DNA of 64,000 nucleotides, taken from positions 1-64,000 of the forward strand of contig CACNWC010000004.1 in NCBI GenBank assembly GCA_902624075.1, written 5' to 3'. A program made the translations under genes and the position numbers. The notes under the pieces are model-generated. The model was not told the DNA's origin and did no database searches. It saw only the letters and a list, made by a program, of their open reading frames with translations. This document shows positions 28,661 through 37,805 of the stretch, piece after piece; the first letter of the stretch is position 1; every line of letters begins with the position of its first letter. Source of the stretch: an uncultured Pelagibacteraceae bacterium (GTDB lineage: Bacteria; Pseudomonadota; Alphaproteobacteria; Pelagibacterales; Pelagibacteraceae).

Positions 28661-29515
28661 TTATTGATTTATTCCTCTAAGTCTTTCAGATCTTCTTCTC
28701 AAAAGCTCAGCAGTTACTAATATTAATGTTGATAAGATAATCAAACAAGTTGCTACTGCTAGAATAGTTGGACTTAATTGTTCTCTCAAACCCGTCCACA
28801 TTTGAATTGGGATAGTAGTATTTTCTAATCCAGCTAAGAATAAAACTACAACAACTTCATCAAATGAGGTAACAAATGCAAATAAACCTCCAGAAATAAC
28901 TCCCGGTAAAATTAATGGTAAAGTAATCTTCATAAAAGTATTCACAGGATCACTTCCTAAACTTGCAGCCGCTCTTGTAACACTGTGATCAAATCCTGAA
29001 AGTGTTGCTGTCACTGTAATTACCACAAAAGGTGTTCCCAAGATAATATGAGCAAGAACAATTCCAGTGTGTGTCGCTGCTAAACCAGCTTTTGCCATAA
29101 AGAAAAATATTGCAACACCTGAAATAATTAAAGGTACGATCATTGGAGAAATTAACACAGCCATTATCAAACCTTTGTAAGGCATATGTCTGCTACTTAG
29201 CCCTAGAGCAGCTACCGTTCCTAGTATCACTGAACCAATAGTAGCAAAAATTGCAATTATAAAACTATTCTTGGCAGCTAATCCCCAAGGATTTTTAGTT
29301 CCATAGATCATATCTTTGTACCATCTCAAAGAAAAAGCATCTGGATCAAGACTTTTCATACCATCAGAGAAACTTAAAAATTCTTCTGCATTAAATGATA
29401 AGGGGAAGATTACAAATAAAGGAGCAATTAGAAAAAAGAAAACAGCGCCACAAATTGTTAAATAAAAATAATGCCAAATTCTATAATGTGGTTCGGTATA
29501 TTTTGGTAATGCCAT
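28661..29515 (-). CDS. ABC transporter permease, PotC-like
   Basis: Binding-protein-dependent permease motif EAA-like (RAAASLGSDPVNTFMKITLPLILPGVISG). Confidence 0.88.
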   Translation of the reverse strand: MALPKYTEPHYRIWHYFYLTICGAVFFFLIAPLFVIFPLSFNAEEFLSFSDGMKSLDPDAFSLRWYKDMIYGTKNPWGLAAKNSFIIAIFATIGSVILGTVAALGLSSRHMPYKGLIMAVLISPMIVPLIISGVAIFFFMAKAGLAATHTGIVLAHIILGTPFVVITVTATLSGFDHSVTRAAASLGSDPVNTFMKITLPLILPGVISGGLFAFVTSFDEVVVVLFLAGLENTTIPIQMWTGLREQLSPTILAVATCLIILSTLILVTAELLRRRSERLRGINQ

Positions 29516-29520
29516 TCTAA

Positions 29521-30774
29521 TTATCCTAATTTAATATTATCTATTCCTACTATTTTGTTATAAAGCCAATAAATCACCAATACTCCACTCAACAACATTA
29601 ATCCCATTGCTGACGCAAAACTCCAATCAAGGGTACTTTTCATATGAAAGGCAATCTGGTTACTAATTAAAGTTCCGGATGCACCACCAACCAAGGCTGG
29701 TGTAATGTAATAACCAATCGCTAAAATAAAAACTAGTAGACAACCTGCACCTATTCCAGGGATTGTTAGTGGAAAATAAACTTTCCAAAATGCTACAAAC
29801 GGTGTACCGCCTAGTGATTTTCCAGCTCTCATTAAGCTTGGTGAGATAGTTTTCATTACACTGTATAATGGTAGTACCATAAATGGTAGCAAGATTTGTG
29901 TCATTGCTACATAACTTCCAGTCTTATTATACATCATTTCAGGTCTGTTATCATCAGTCACCAATCCTATTCCAACAAAGAAATCATTTACGATACCTTG
30001 TTGTTGTAACAAAATCATCCAGCTGGCAGTTCTTACAAGTAATGAAGTCCAAAACGGTAAAAGCACACAGATCATTAATAAGTTACTATACTTCATGGGC
30101 AGAGTAGCTAATAAATGAGCAATTGGGTAAGCCATCAAAAAACAAAAGACTGTTACAAAGAATGCAATCTCCAAAGTTCTTAACCATAATACTCTGTGAA
30201 TTCTCCTATCTTCTTCAACACTTACTATTTTCCCTTCCTCATTTACATACATATCCATTCCTTTTAGATATTTTTGACCTGTAAATTCAGGGGCTCTTCT
30301 TTGGATTGCTCTCCAGTACTCAACGTCAGCCCATCGTTTATGCACTGACATTATTTGTTCTTTGTAGTTTCCTTCTTCAAATTTTTTTGATGCTCTACGA
30401 AGTTTCTTAATAATACTTTTAAATCCATTCTTTGTGTAATTTAACTGAGTAGATAATTTACCCTCACGTTTATCTTCAACTAATTTTATAAAATCTTCAT
30501 GAAAAGCAGCAAAAACTTCTTCTTCAGGTAATTCTTGACCATCCCAACTTTCCATAGCTTTAAAAGTTTTTGGAAGCATTTGTGTTACCATTTTATCATC
30601 AACACTTCTGAACAACATGTCTCCTATTGGGAAAACATAGGTAATAATCAAGAAAAATAATAAAGGCGCAACTAGCAAGAAAGCTTTGATCTTATTTTTT
30701 CTTTCTGCTTTTTTTAGACTAACCTCTAAGGGTATTCCGTCTGTAGTTAAAATTTGTTTTGTTTCTGAGCTCAT
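29521..30774 (-). CDS. ABC transporter permease, PotB-like, with large insertion between TM1 and TM2
   Basis: RAGKSLGGTPFVAFWKVYFPLTIPGIGAG; ~130 aa soluble insert before the core permease domain. Confidence 0.87.
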   Translation of the reverse strand: MSSETKQILTTDGIPLEVSLKKAERKNKIKAFLLVAPLLFFLIITYVFPIGDMLFRSVDDKMVTQMLPKTFKAMESWDGQELPEEEVFAAFHEDFIKLVEDKREGKLSTQLNYTKNGFKSIIKKLRRASKKFEEGNYKEQIMSVHKRWADVEYWRAIQRRAPEFTGQKYLKGMDMYVNEEGKIVSVEEDRRIHRVLWLRTLEIAFFVTVFCFLMAYPIAHLLATLPMKYSNLLMICVLLPFWTSLLVRTASWMILLQQQGIVNDFFVGIGLVTDDNRPEMMYNKTGSYVAMTQILLPFMVLPLYSVMKTISPSLMRAGKSLGGTPFVAFWKVYFPLTIPGIGAGCLLVFILAIGYYITPALVGGASGTLISNQIAFHMKSTLDWSFASAMGLMLLSGVLVIYWLYNKIVGIDNIKLG

Positions 30775-30783
30775 AAATAAAAA

Positions 30784-30805
30784 GGGCGGTTATAAATAAC
30801 CGCCC
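30784..30805 (-). terminator. Intercistronic hairpin between potD-like and potB-like genes
   Basis: Perfect inverted repeat gggcggttat-aa-ataaccgccc; on minus strand followed by TTTTTATTT. Confidence 0.75.
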
Positions 30806-30844
30806 TTAAATTATAATATATAATTAAGTTTAATAAAACTTAAA

Positions 30845-31972
30845 TTATAGACCAGCTTTCATAGCTTCCCATTTTTCACCAAGCTCTGTTCCGTTATCAG
30901 CCCAGAAAATTGGATCTACTAGGAAGTAGTTTTTAGTGTTAGCTGGTGCAGTTGGCATTTGTGGTACCATGTTAGTCTTACCATCTTTATACCAAGGCTC
31001 ACCTTTTTCCATAATACCAATTGAAGATTTTCTCCAAGGAGCATATGCAATGTATTTAGCACTTCCTGCTAACATTTCAGAACTAGTCATCATAGCTAAA
31101 GCTTTTTTAGCCATACCATTAGCATCGTTCGGTCCACCTTTAACTTGTACGAAATATTCGTAGTCAAGACCTTGGCCGTCCCAAACTTGTTTGATTGGTG
31201 CACCTTCTCCAATTTCAGCATTGAAGAATCTACCATTCCAACCAGTAGCCATTACTACTTCACCTGATACTAACAGTTCTGGTGGTTGAGCACCTGCAGA
31301 CCAAAATACACATCCACCATTAGGGTCTGTGCAAAGTTTTTTGATCTTGTCCATTGCTCTTTGAACACCTTTTTCTGTTTCTAAAGCTTTATAGATTTTT
31401 GCTCCGCCTTTTCCTGGCTTAATTCCATCTGCAGCTAAAGCGATCTCTAAATTAGTTAGAGCGCTTTTGTAGATAGCTCTTTTTCCAGGGAATTTCTTTG
31501 TGTTAAAGAAATCTTTGATAGTCTTTGGAGTACCTTTAACATTATTAGTGTTATAAGCGTAGTTCCAAGAATATAAAATATTTCCTACAGCACATTTACT
31601 TGGCATTGCAGTAAAGAAATCTTTACTTGCTGGAGTTCCATCTGGTGCTGGTGGAAAGTCTTTGTCGAAATCAAATTCAACAAATAACCCTTCATCACAT
31701 CCAGTAATAGTATCCATTGCAAACACGTCGATTATATCCCACGTGATCTTTCCAGCTTCTTTTTGTGCTTTAATTTCTGATAAACCACCTGAATAATCAA
31801 CCCAAGCAATGTTAATGCCTAGTTTTTTAGCAGTAGGATCACCATAACCTAACTTTTGAGACTCAGTATAAGCCCCACCCCAAGACACTGCAGTTACCGT
31901 TGTTGCAAATGCTGAAGTAGTTAGTGAAAGTACAAAAGAAATAGCTAGTAATATTTTACTTAGTTTTTTCAT
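30845..31972 (-). CDS. ABC transporter substrate-binding protein, PotD/spermidine-putrescine-type family
   Basis: Signal peptide, VTAVSWGGAYTESQKLGY, WDIIDVF; next to PotA/B/C-like genes. Confidence 0.85.
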   Translation of the reverse strand: MKKLSKILLAISFVLSLTTSAFATTVTAVSWGGAYTESQKLGYGDPTAKKLGINIAWVDYSGGLSEIKAQKEAGKITWDIIDVFAMDTITGCDEGLFVEFDFDKDFPPAPDGTPASKDFFTAMPSKCAVGNILYSWNYAYNTNNVKGTPKTIKDFFNTKKFPGKRAIYKSALTNLEIALAADGIKPGKGGAKIYKALETEKGVQRAMDKIKKLCTDPNGGCVFWSAGAQPPELLVSGEVVMATGWNGRFFNAEIGEGAPIKQVWDGQGLDYEYFVQVKGGPNDANGMAKKALAMMTSSEMLAGSAKYIAYAPWRKSSIGIMEKGEPWYKDGKTNMVPQMPTAPANTKNYFLVDPIFWADNGTELGEKWEAMKAGL

Positions 31973-31982
31973 TTTTCCTCCG

Positions 31983-31996
31983 TTTAAACGTTTAAA
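31983..31996. repeat. Perfect 14-bp palindrome TTTAAACGTTTAAA in the potD-like leader
   Basis: Read directly; lies 11 nt upstream of the start codon at 31972. Confidence 0.4.
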
Positions 31997-32070
31997 AAGC
32001 TAATTAAAACAACTTCAGGCATGAGAGTCAACAGCCCTTTTTTACCTATTCTGTAGTTATTTTATGATGT

Positions 32071-33156
32071 TTATTTTGGGTCTAGTGCACGAGCGTCTTC
32101 ACTGTTCCAGCCAATCTTAATCTCATTTCCAAGTTTAATATCAAGGTTAGCTGAGCTGTTTGGGACTTTAAGAATAAATTCTGGATTTCCTAATAAATTT
32201 ATTCGCACTCTAGTATGGTCACCATGATAAATGACCTCTTCTATTTTGCCGCTGTGAATATTATCCATTTTTTCTTTTGGATTGATTAAAGCTCTTTCTG
32301 GTCTTAATGATACTTTGGTGCTCTCGCCTTTTGACTTAACAGATATTGGGTTTGCCATTATTTCAGAATTACCAAGTTTAACTTTACATTTTCCACCCGA
32401 GATTTCTGAAACTTCACCTGTAAATGTATTATTCTCTCCAATAAATTCAGCTACAAAAGAATTAACCGGTTTCTCATATAGCTCATCTGGACTTGAGAGT
32501 TGTTGAACCTTTCCATCATTAAATACTGCAATTCTATTTGACATGGTTAAAGCCTCACTTTGATCATGAGTAACATAAACAACTGTTACACCGATACTTT
32601 CATGAATATGTTTAATCTCATATTGCATACTTTCTCTTAAATTTTTATCTAAAGCTCCTAAAGGCTCATCCATTAAGACTAACTGTGGATCAAACACCAA
32701 TGATCTTGCAACTGCTACCCTTTGCTGTTGACCTCCAGACAACTGGCCTGGCATTCTTGATGCAAAACCTTGTAGTGAAACCATTGATAACGCTTTATCA
32801 ATTTTTTTATCAGCTTCATCTTTAGGAATTTTTCTAACCCTTAAAGGAAATGCTAAATTTTCATAAACAGTCATGTGTGGAAATAAAGCATAGTTTTGGA
32901 ACACCATTCCAATTCCTCTTTTATGAGGTGGAATACTTGAAATTGCTTTGCCACCTAAATAAATTTCTCCATTTGTTGGAGTTTCAAATCCCGCTAACAT
33001 CATGAGACAAGTTGTTTTTCCAGAACCAGATGGTCCCAACATTGTAACAAACTCTCCTTCTTCAATGTCTAATTGAAGGTCTTTGACAACTAAAACTTTG
33101 CCATCATAACTTTTGTCGACATTTTCAAACTTAACGAAATCTTTTTGTTTTGACAT
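32071..33156 (-). CDS. ABC transporter ATP-binding protein, PotA-like
   Basis: Walker A GPSGSGKTT, LSGGQQQRVAVARSL, LVLMDEPLGALD. Confidence 0.92.
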   Translation of the reverse strand: MSKQKDFVKFENVDKSYDGKVLVVKDLQLDIEEGEFVTMLGPSGSGKTTCLMMLAGFETPTNGEIYLGGKAISSIPPHKRGIGMVFQNYALFPHMTVYENLAFPLRVRKIPKDEADKKIDKALSMVSLQGFASRMPGQLSGGQQQRVAVARSLVFDPQLVLMDEPLGALDKNLRESMQYEIKHIHESIGVTVVYVTHDQSEALTMSNRIAVFNDGKVQQLSSPDELYEKPVNSFVAEFIGENNTFTGEVSEISGGKCKVKLGNSEIMANPISVKSKGESTKVSLRPERALINPKEKMDNIHSGKIEEVIYHGDHTRVRINLLGNPEFILKVPNSSANLDIKLGNEIKIGWNSEDARALDPK

Positions 33157-33207
33157 AAAATAAATGACTTTAAAACATTTGTACGAATAAATTTCAACCT
33201 TTAATAA

Positions 33208-34377
33208 TTAGCTTTTAACGTGAAGTTCTTTAGAAAAATTACAGAATAACTCGGCCCCTTTGTCTGTTACTCTTATTGCTTCAGATGCTTCAACTCCCCA
33301 ATTTCCAAATTGCATTACTGCAATCATGTGAAAAGTAATATTAGGTTGTAATACTGTCATATCACCTTTTGATATATTAAGAGTATGTTCGCCCCAATCA
33401 GGAGGATATCCTATGCCAATTGAATATCCAGTTCTTGATTTTTTTTCTATTCCATATTTATCTAAAATTTTCCAAAACGCTTGTGCCACATCATCCGCAG
33501 TATTTCCAGGTTTAACCAAATTGATTCCAGCTTGAAGTGCTTCAATAGTTTTTTTCATGGTATCGATTTTCTTTTGATCTGGTTGTCCAAGCAAAACTGT
33601 TCGAGCCATAGGACAATGATATTTCTTATTAACACCTGATAATTCAATTATTGTAGCTTCTCCCTCTACAAACTTATCCTCTGACCATGTTAAATGCGAA
33701 GCTGATGTGCCTTTTCCTGTTGGTATCATTGGAACAATAGATGAATAATCTCCACCAAATTCAGGTGTGCCTTTTATTAATGTAGTATAAATTTCTGATA
33801 CTGCATCGCACTGTCTTACTCCGGGATTTATAGCCTCAAAAGCTTTTTTCATTCCTAACTCAGTGATTTGAGCCGCTGCTTTCATAAACTTAATTTCAGT
33901 ATCTGATTTAACAACTCTCACCCAATTGACCAATCTTTCACAGTCTAAAACTTTTGCATTAGGTAAACCTTGTTTAATTTTTTCATAACAATAAGCTGTA
34001 AAATAATGACTATCCATTTCTAATCCTACAGAAAGTTTATCCCACTTTCTTTCTTTAATGAAATCTACAAGTGCATCATAAGGATGTAGCGGCCAAGTAT
34101 GAATATATTTTTCATGATACTTAATTATATTCTCATCTTTAAGATAAGTTTTGATGTATGCACCACCTGCATCTTGATCTCTAACAAAACAAATTGGTTC
34201 ATCGGCATTGACATGTATGATTACGCATTGAGCATAATAGAATGACCACGCATCATAACCAGTCAAATAATTCATATTTGATGGATCTTGTGATATTAAA
34301 AGTTCAATACCTTTTTCTTGCATTGAAGATTGAACTTTTTTTAATCTCGTTTTGTATTCTTCATTGGTAAAATTCAT
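33208..34377 (-). CDS. M24-family hydrolase, DoeA/EutD (ectoine hydrolase)-like
   Basis: DPSNMNYLTGYDAWSFYYAQ, GGDYSSIVPMIPTGKGTSASHLTW, YHCPMARTV, YPPDWGEHTLNI resemble the DoeA family. Confidence 0.75.
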   Translation of the reverse strand: MNFTNEEYKTRLKKVQSSMQEKGIELLISQDPSNMNYLTGYDAWSFYYAQCVIIHVNADEPICFVRDQDAGGAYIKTYLKDENIIKYHEKYIHTWPLHPYDALVDFIKERKWDKLSVGLEMDSHYFTAYCYEKIKQGLPNAKVLDCERLVNWVRVVKSDTEIKFMKAAAQITELGMKKAFEAINPGVRQCDAVSEIYTTLIKGTPEFGGDYSSIVPMIPTGKGTSASHLTWSEDKFVEGEATIIELSGVNKKYHCPMARTVLLGQPDQKKIDTMKKTIEALQAGINLVKPGNTADDVAQAFWKILDKYGIEKKSRTGYSIGIGYPPDWGEHTLNISKGDMTVLQPNITFHMIAVMQFGNWGVEASEAIRVTDKGAELFCNFSKELHVKS

Positions 34378-34380
34378 AAT

Positions 34381-35124
34381 TTAATTTTTAAATAATTCAC
34401 CAAAACCTTCAACTTTATTATTATAATTTATTTGTTTAAGAGTATCCCAAATTAAAGTTTGGTTACTAGATAAAACAATTTTACTTATTTTTTTTTCTAA
34501 CTCATTTATAAAAGATAGAATTGGTAATGCTGTGCAAGAAACAAATAAAGCATCACTATTGGTTAAATCTATTTTTTCAAGGGTTTCAAAAACATATTCT
34601 GGATCAACTTTACCAATATCTAAATCTGAAGCTATGTCAAAATAGGAAAGTTCACAAATTTCTATTTTTTCTTTTTTAAAATAATTTATTACTGATTGAT
34701 TTATCTCATCTGTATATGGAGTAAAAATCGATAATTTTTTTATTTTTAAACTTTTAAGCGCGTTCACTGCTGATGTTATTGGTGTGGTAACTTTAGTATT
34801 TGGTTTTGCTAAATTTACTTTATCATAAATTGATTGATAACCAGCAGCTATTGTTCCTGATGTACATCCATAAGCTACACAATCCAATTTTTGATCCGGC
34901 AAAATATCCTCAGTAACTTTTGGAATATCATCTGCCATTTTTTTTAATGTTTCGTTTGTTAAAGGATTATAAGATTTAATCCTATTACAGAATAAATCTA
35001 TATCCTTGCCATAAATTACATTATTGAAATCTTTTTCTATTCTAAAATCACTAGCTAACGTAATTAGACCTACCCTTGGATTATGCTTTTTTACATATTT
35101 TGGTTCTATCTTGGTTAATTTCAT
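34381..35124 (-). CDS. Asp/Glu racemase / maleate isomerase superfamily, EutA-like
   Basis: DCVAYGCTSGTI and LFVSCTALPIL paired Cys motifs. Confidence 0.75.
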   Translation of the reverse strand: MKLTKIEPKYVKKHNPRVGLITLASDFRIEKDFNNVIYGKDIDLFCNRIKSYNPLTNETLKKMADDIPKVTEDILPDQKLDCVAYGCTSGTIAAGYQSIYDKVNLAKPNTKVTTPITSAVNALKSLKIKKLSIFTPYTDEINQSVINYFKKEKIEICELSYFDIASDLDIGKVDPEYVFETLEKIDLTNSDALFVSCTALPILSFINELEKKISKIVLSSNQTLIWDTLKQINYNNKVEGFGELFKN

Positions 35125-35264
35125 TTAAAGCTTGATTAAATATATATTGATTAAATAGTCTAGTTAAATTACAGTCTTAACTAAGCGATACATAACTCGT
35201 CGATATTTACAAAATACGAAAGTGGGATCGATCGTCTTAGATTTAAATATTTAAGGAGGTTCGA

Positions 35265-36431
35265 ATGAAATTTGGTTATTTTTGCAATACCACAAACTGG
35301 AATCACAAACCCTATAAACAATTATTAGATGAAACCAAAGAAATCACAACTTATTGTGATGAAAATAACTGGGATTCAATTTGGTATACTGAACATCATT
35401 TCAATCATGAGGGAATGGAGTCCTGCACTAACCCCTTAATGATGGGTGTGGATGCAGCAGCAAGAACCAAACAAATAAGAATAGGTCAAGCTTGTAATGT
35501 TATCACTTTCCATAACCCAATAAGATTAGCAGAGGACATCGCTTTATTAGATCAATTATCAAATGGAAGAGTCGAAGTTGGAATTGGCAGAGGCATTTAT
35601 GGAAGAGAAGCTATAAATATGAATAAAGAGGCTGACCTTAAAGATCAAGCTAAAAACTTTAGATTATTTGATGAAACTCTTACAATAATGAAAAAAGCTT
35701 GGACTGAAGAATTTTTTAGTCACAAAGGAGAATTTTACACTTATCCATCACCAAATTTTGTTTGGCAACATGACATGAGTCCACCAAGTGAAAAATTTTT
35801 AGACACAAAAACAAATGAGATTAAAAAAATAAGTATTGTTCCAAAACCAAAACAAGCACCTCATCCTCCAATTTGGCAGGTAGTAGATGGTGCAAGATCA
35901 ATAGAATGGGCAGCGCAAAATGGTCTAAATACTATAATGTGGATACCAACTGTTAAAGCTTTAAAGAAAAGATTTGAGATATATAGAGAAGCAAAATCAA
36001 AAGCTGAAAATAGAGATGTTCCATTAGGAGAAGGAATTTCATTAGTTAGAGACATGTTTGTTGCAGAAACAATGGAAGAAGCAGAAAAATTAGCTGGGGA
36101 ACACATAATAAATTATATGAGATGGGTTTGTCATTGGAGAGGATTAGGAAATCATATGGACCCAGGTGAAGAATTGCCAGAGACAAAGCACAAATTAGAT
36201 CTTCTAAATTATGATTTCTTGCATAAAAGAAATTTATTATTTGGTACTCCTGAATATGTTGTTAATAAAATTAATGAATTAAAATCAGAATTAAACTTAC
36301 AAAATTTACAAGTTTGGTCAAATTTTCCAGGAATTGATCATAAAGCTTGTATGAGAAGTATAAAACTGTTTAATGATGAAGTGATACCTAAAATTAATTT
36401 TGATAACGACGATATAGAGAAAGCCAGTTAG
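35265..36431 (+). CDS. LLM-class flavin-dependent monooxygenase
   Basis: WDSIWYTEHHF, IRIGQACNVITFHNPIRLAEDIALLDQLSNGRVEVGIGRG; RBS aaggagg. Confidence 0.88.
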   Translation: MKFGYFCNTTNWNHKPYKQLLDETKEITTYCDENNWDSIWYTEHHFNHEGMESCTNPLMMGVDAAARTKQIRIGQACNVITFHNPIRLAEDIALLDQLSNGRVEVGIGRGIYGREAINMNKEADLKDQAKNFRLFDETLTIMKKAWTEEFFSHKGEFYTYPSPNFVWQHDMSPPSEKFLDTKTNEIKKISIVPKPKQAPHPPIWQVVDGARSIEWAAQNGLNTIMWIPTVKALKKRFEIYREAKSKAENRDVPLGEGISLVRDMFVAETMEEAEKLAGEHIINYMRWVCHWRGLGNHMDPGEELPETKHKLDLLNYDFLHKRNLLFGTPEYVVNKINELKSELNLQNLQVWSNFPGIDHKACMRSIKLFNDEVIPKINFDNDDIEKAS

Positions 36432-37018
36432 TGAAACTTGAATTAAGGAAGTTTACAAAATTCGTAGATAAAACTTTTATTGAGGGCGGGAAAGATGCCA
36501 AGGAACCAGTTTTGATGGTTTCAGTGGCAGCTGTTTTTAAAAACCCTTGGGCAGGACAAGGTTTTGTTGAAGACTTGAAACCAATCATTTTAGATTTAGC
36601 TCCAAAACTTGGTGATATATTAGTACCAGAATTAATTAAAGAAATTGGATCACCAGAAAAAATTTTAGCTTATGGAAAAGCTGGCACTGTAGGATTAAAT
36701 GGTGAAATAGAACATGCTTCAGCTTTTATTCATACTTTGAGATTTGGAAATAAATTTAGAGATGCTGTTGGAGGAACTTCTTATTTAAGCTTCACTAATA
36801 CAAGAGGTCCCGCTGGGTCAAAAATATCAATTCCAATGATGCACAAGACAGACTCTGGTTTAAGACCATATTATTTGACTCATGAATTTACTATTCATGA
36901 TGCTCCTTTTGATGATGAAATTGTAATTGCAATTGGTGGTGCATCAAGCGGAAGAGCTCATGCTAGAACTGGAGATCGATATCAAGATATGAAAGAAATG
37001 GGATTAGATCCCAAATAA
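36431..37018 (+). CDS. DUF1185-like ('amino acid synthesis') protein
   Basis: GTG start; VAAVFKNPWAGQGFVEDL, GKAGTVGLNGEIEHASAFIHTLRFGNKFRDAVGG. Confidence 0.75.
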   Translation: MKLELRKFTKFVDKTFIEGGKDAKEPVLMVSVAAVFKNPWAGQGFVEDLKPIILDLAPKLGDILVPELIKEIGSPEKILAYGKAGTVGLNGEIEHASAFIHTLRFGNKFRDAVGGTSYLSFTNTRGPAGSKISIPMMHKTDSGLRPYYLTHEFTIHDAPFDDEIVIAIGGASSGRAHARTGDRYQDMKEMGLDPK

Positions 37019-37022
37019 TCTA

Positions 37023-37805
37023 ATGTCCCAAAATTTTGATCTAAATCAAAATTATTTTTCTTTTAATAAAAAAAATTCTGTGCCTATGGTATTTATCCAT
37101 GGAGTTGGTCTTGATCATCAAATGTGGGATTATCAAATCAATTACTTCAATGAATATTCAACTCTAACTTATGATTTATTAGGACACGGAAAAACACCAT
37201 GTGATAAAGACAAACTTAGTCTTAGAGATTTTTCTAATCAACTTTTAGAAATTTTAGATTATTTGGGAGTTGAGAAAATAAATCTTATTGGTTTTTCTTT
37301 AGGCTCTTTAATTGCATTAGATTTTTCATCACATTTTCAAAAAAAAGTAGAAAAACTTATATTAATTGGCACTACTTATAAAAGATCAGATAAAGAGAGA
37401 TCGCTTGTACTAGATAGATATAATCAAGCAAAATTAAATAAACAAATATCAAAACAAGCTTTGAAAAGATGGTTTAGCGACAAATACCTTGAGGATAATC
37501 CGAAAACGTATGATTCTTTTATGAAAATCTTAAATAAAAAACCAAAGGATCACAAAAACTTTCTCAAAGCTTATGAATTATTTGCTTATCATTATGATGA
37601 TTTAGAAGCCATTAAAATGATAGACAGAAAAACTTTAGTAATGACTGGTTCAGATGATGTTGGCTCTACTCCAACAATGTCTAAAGAATTAGTAAAAGAC
37701 CTTGTTAATTCTAGTTATATTGAAATTAAGAATGGAAAACATCTTTGTAGTATAGAATGTGCAGATGATGTTAATATGAAAATTAAAAATTTTATTAATA
37801 ATTAA
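37023..37805 (+). CDS. Alpha/beta hydrolase
   Basis: MVFIHGVGLDHQMWDYQ, LIGFSLGSLIAL nucleophile elbow, GKHLCSIE. Confidence 0.87.
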   Translation: MSQNFDLNQNYFSFNKKNSVPMVFIHGVGLDHQMWDYQINYFNEYSTLTYDLLGHGKTPCDKDKLSLRDFSNQLLEILDYLGVEKINLIGFSLGSLIALDFSSHFQKKVEKLILIGTTYKRSDKERSLVLDRYNQAKLNKQISKQALKRWFSDKYLEDNPKTYDSFMKILNKKPKDHKNFLKAYELFAYHYDDLEAIKMIDRKTLVMTGSDDVGSTPTMSKELVKDLVNSSYIEIKNGKHLCSIECADDVNMKIKNFINN

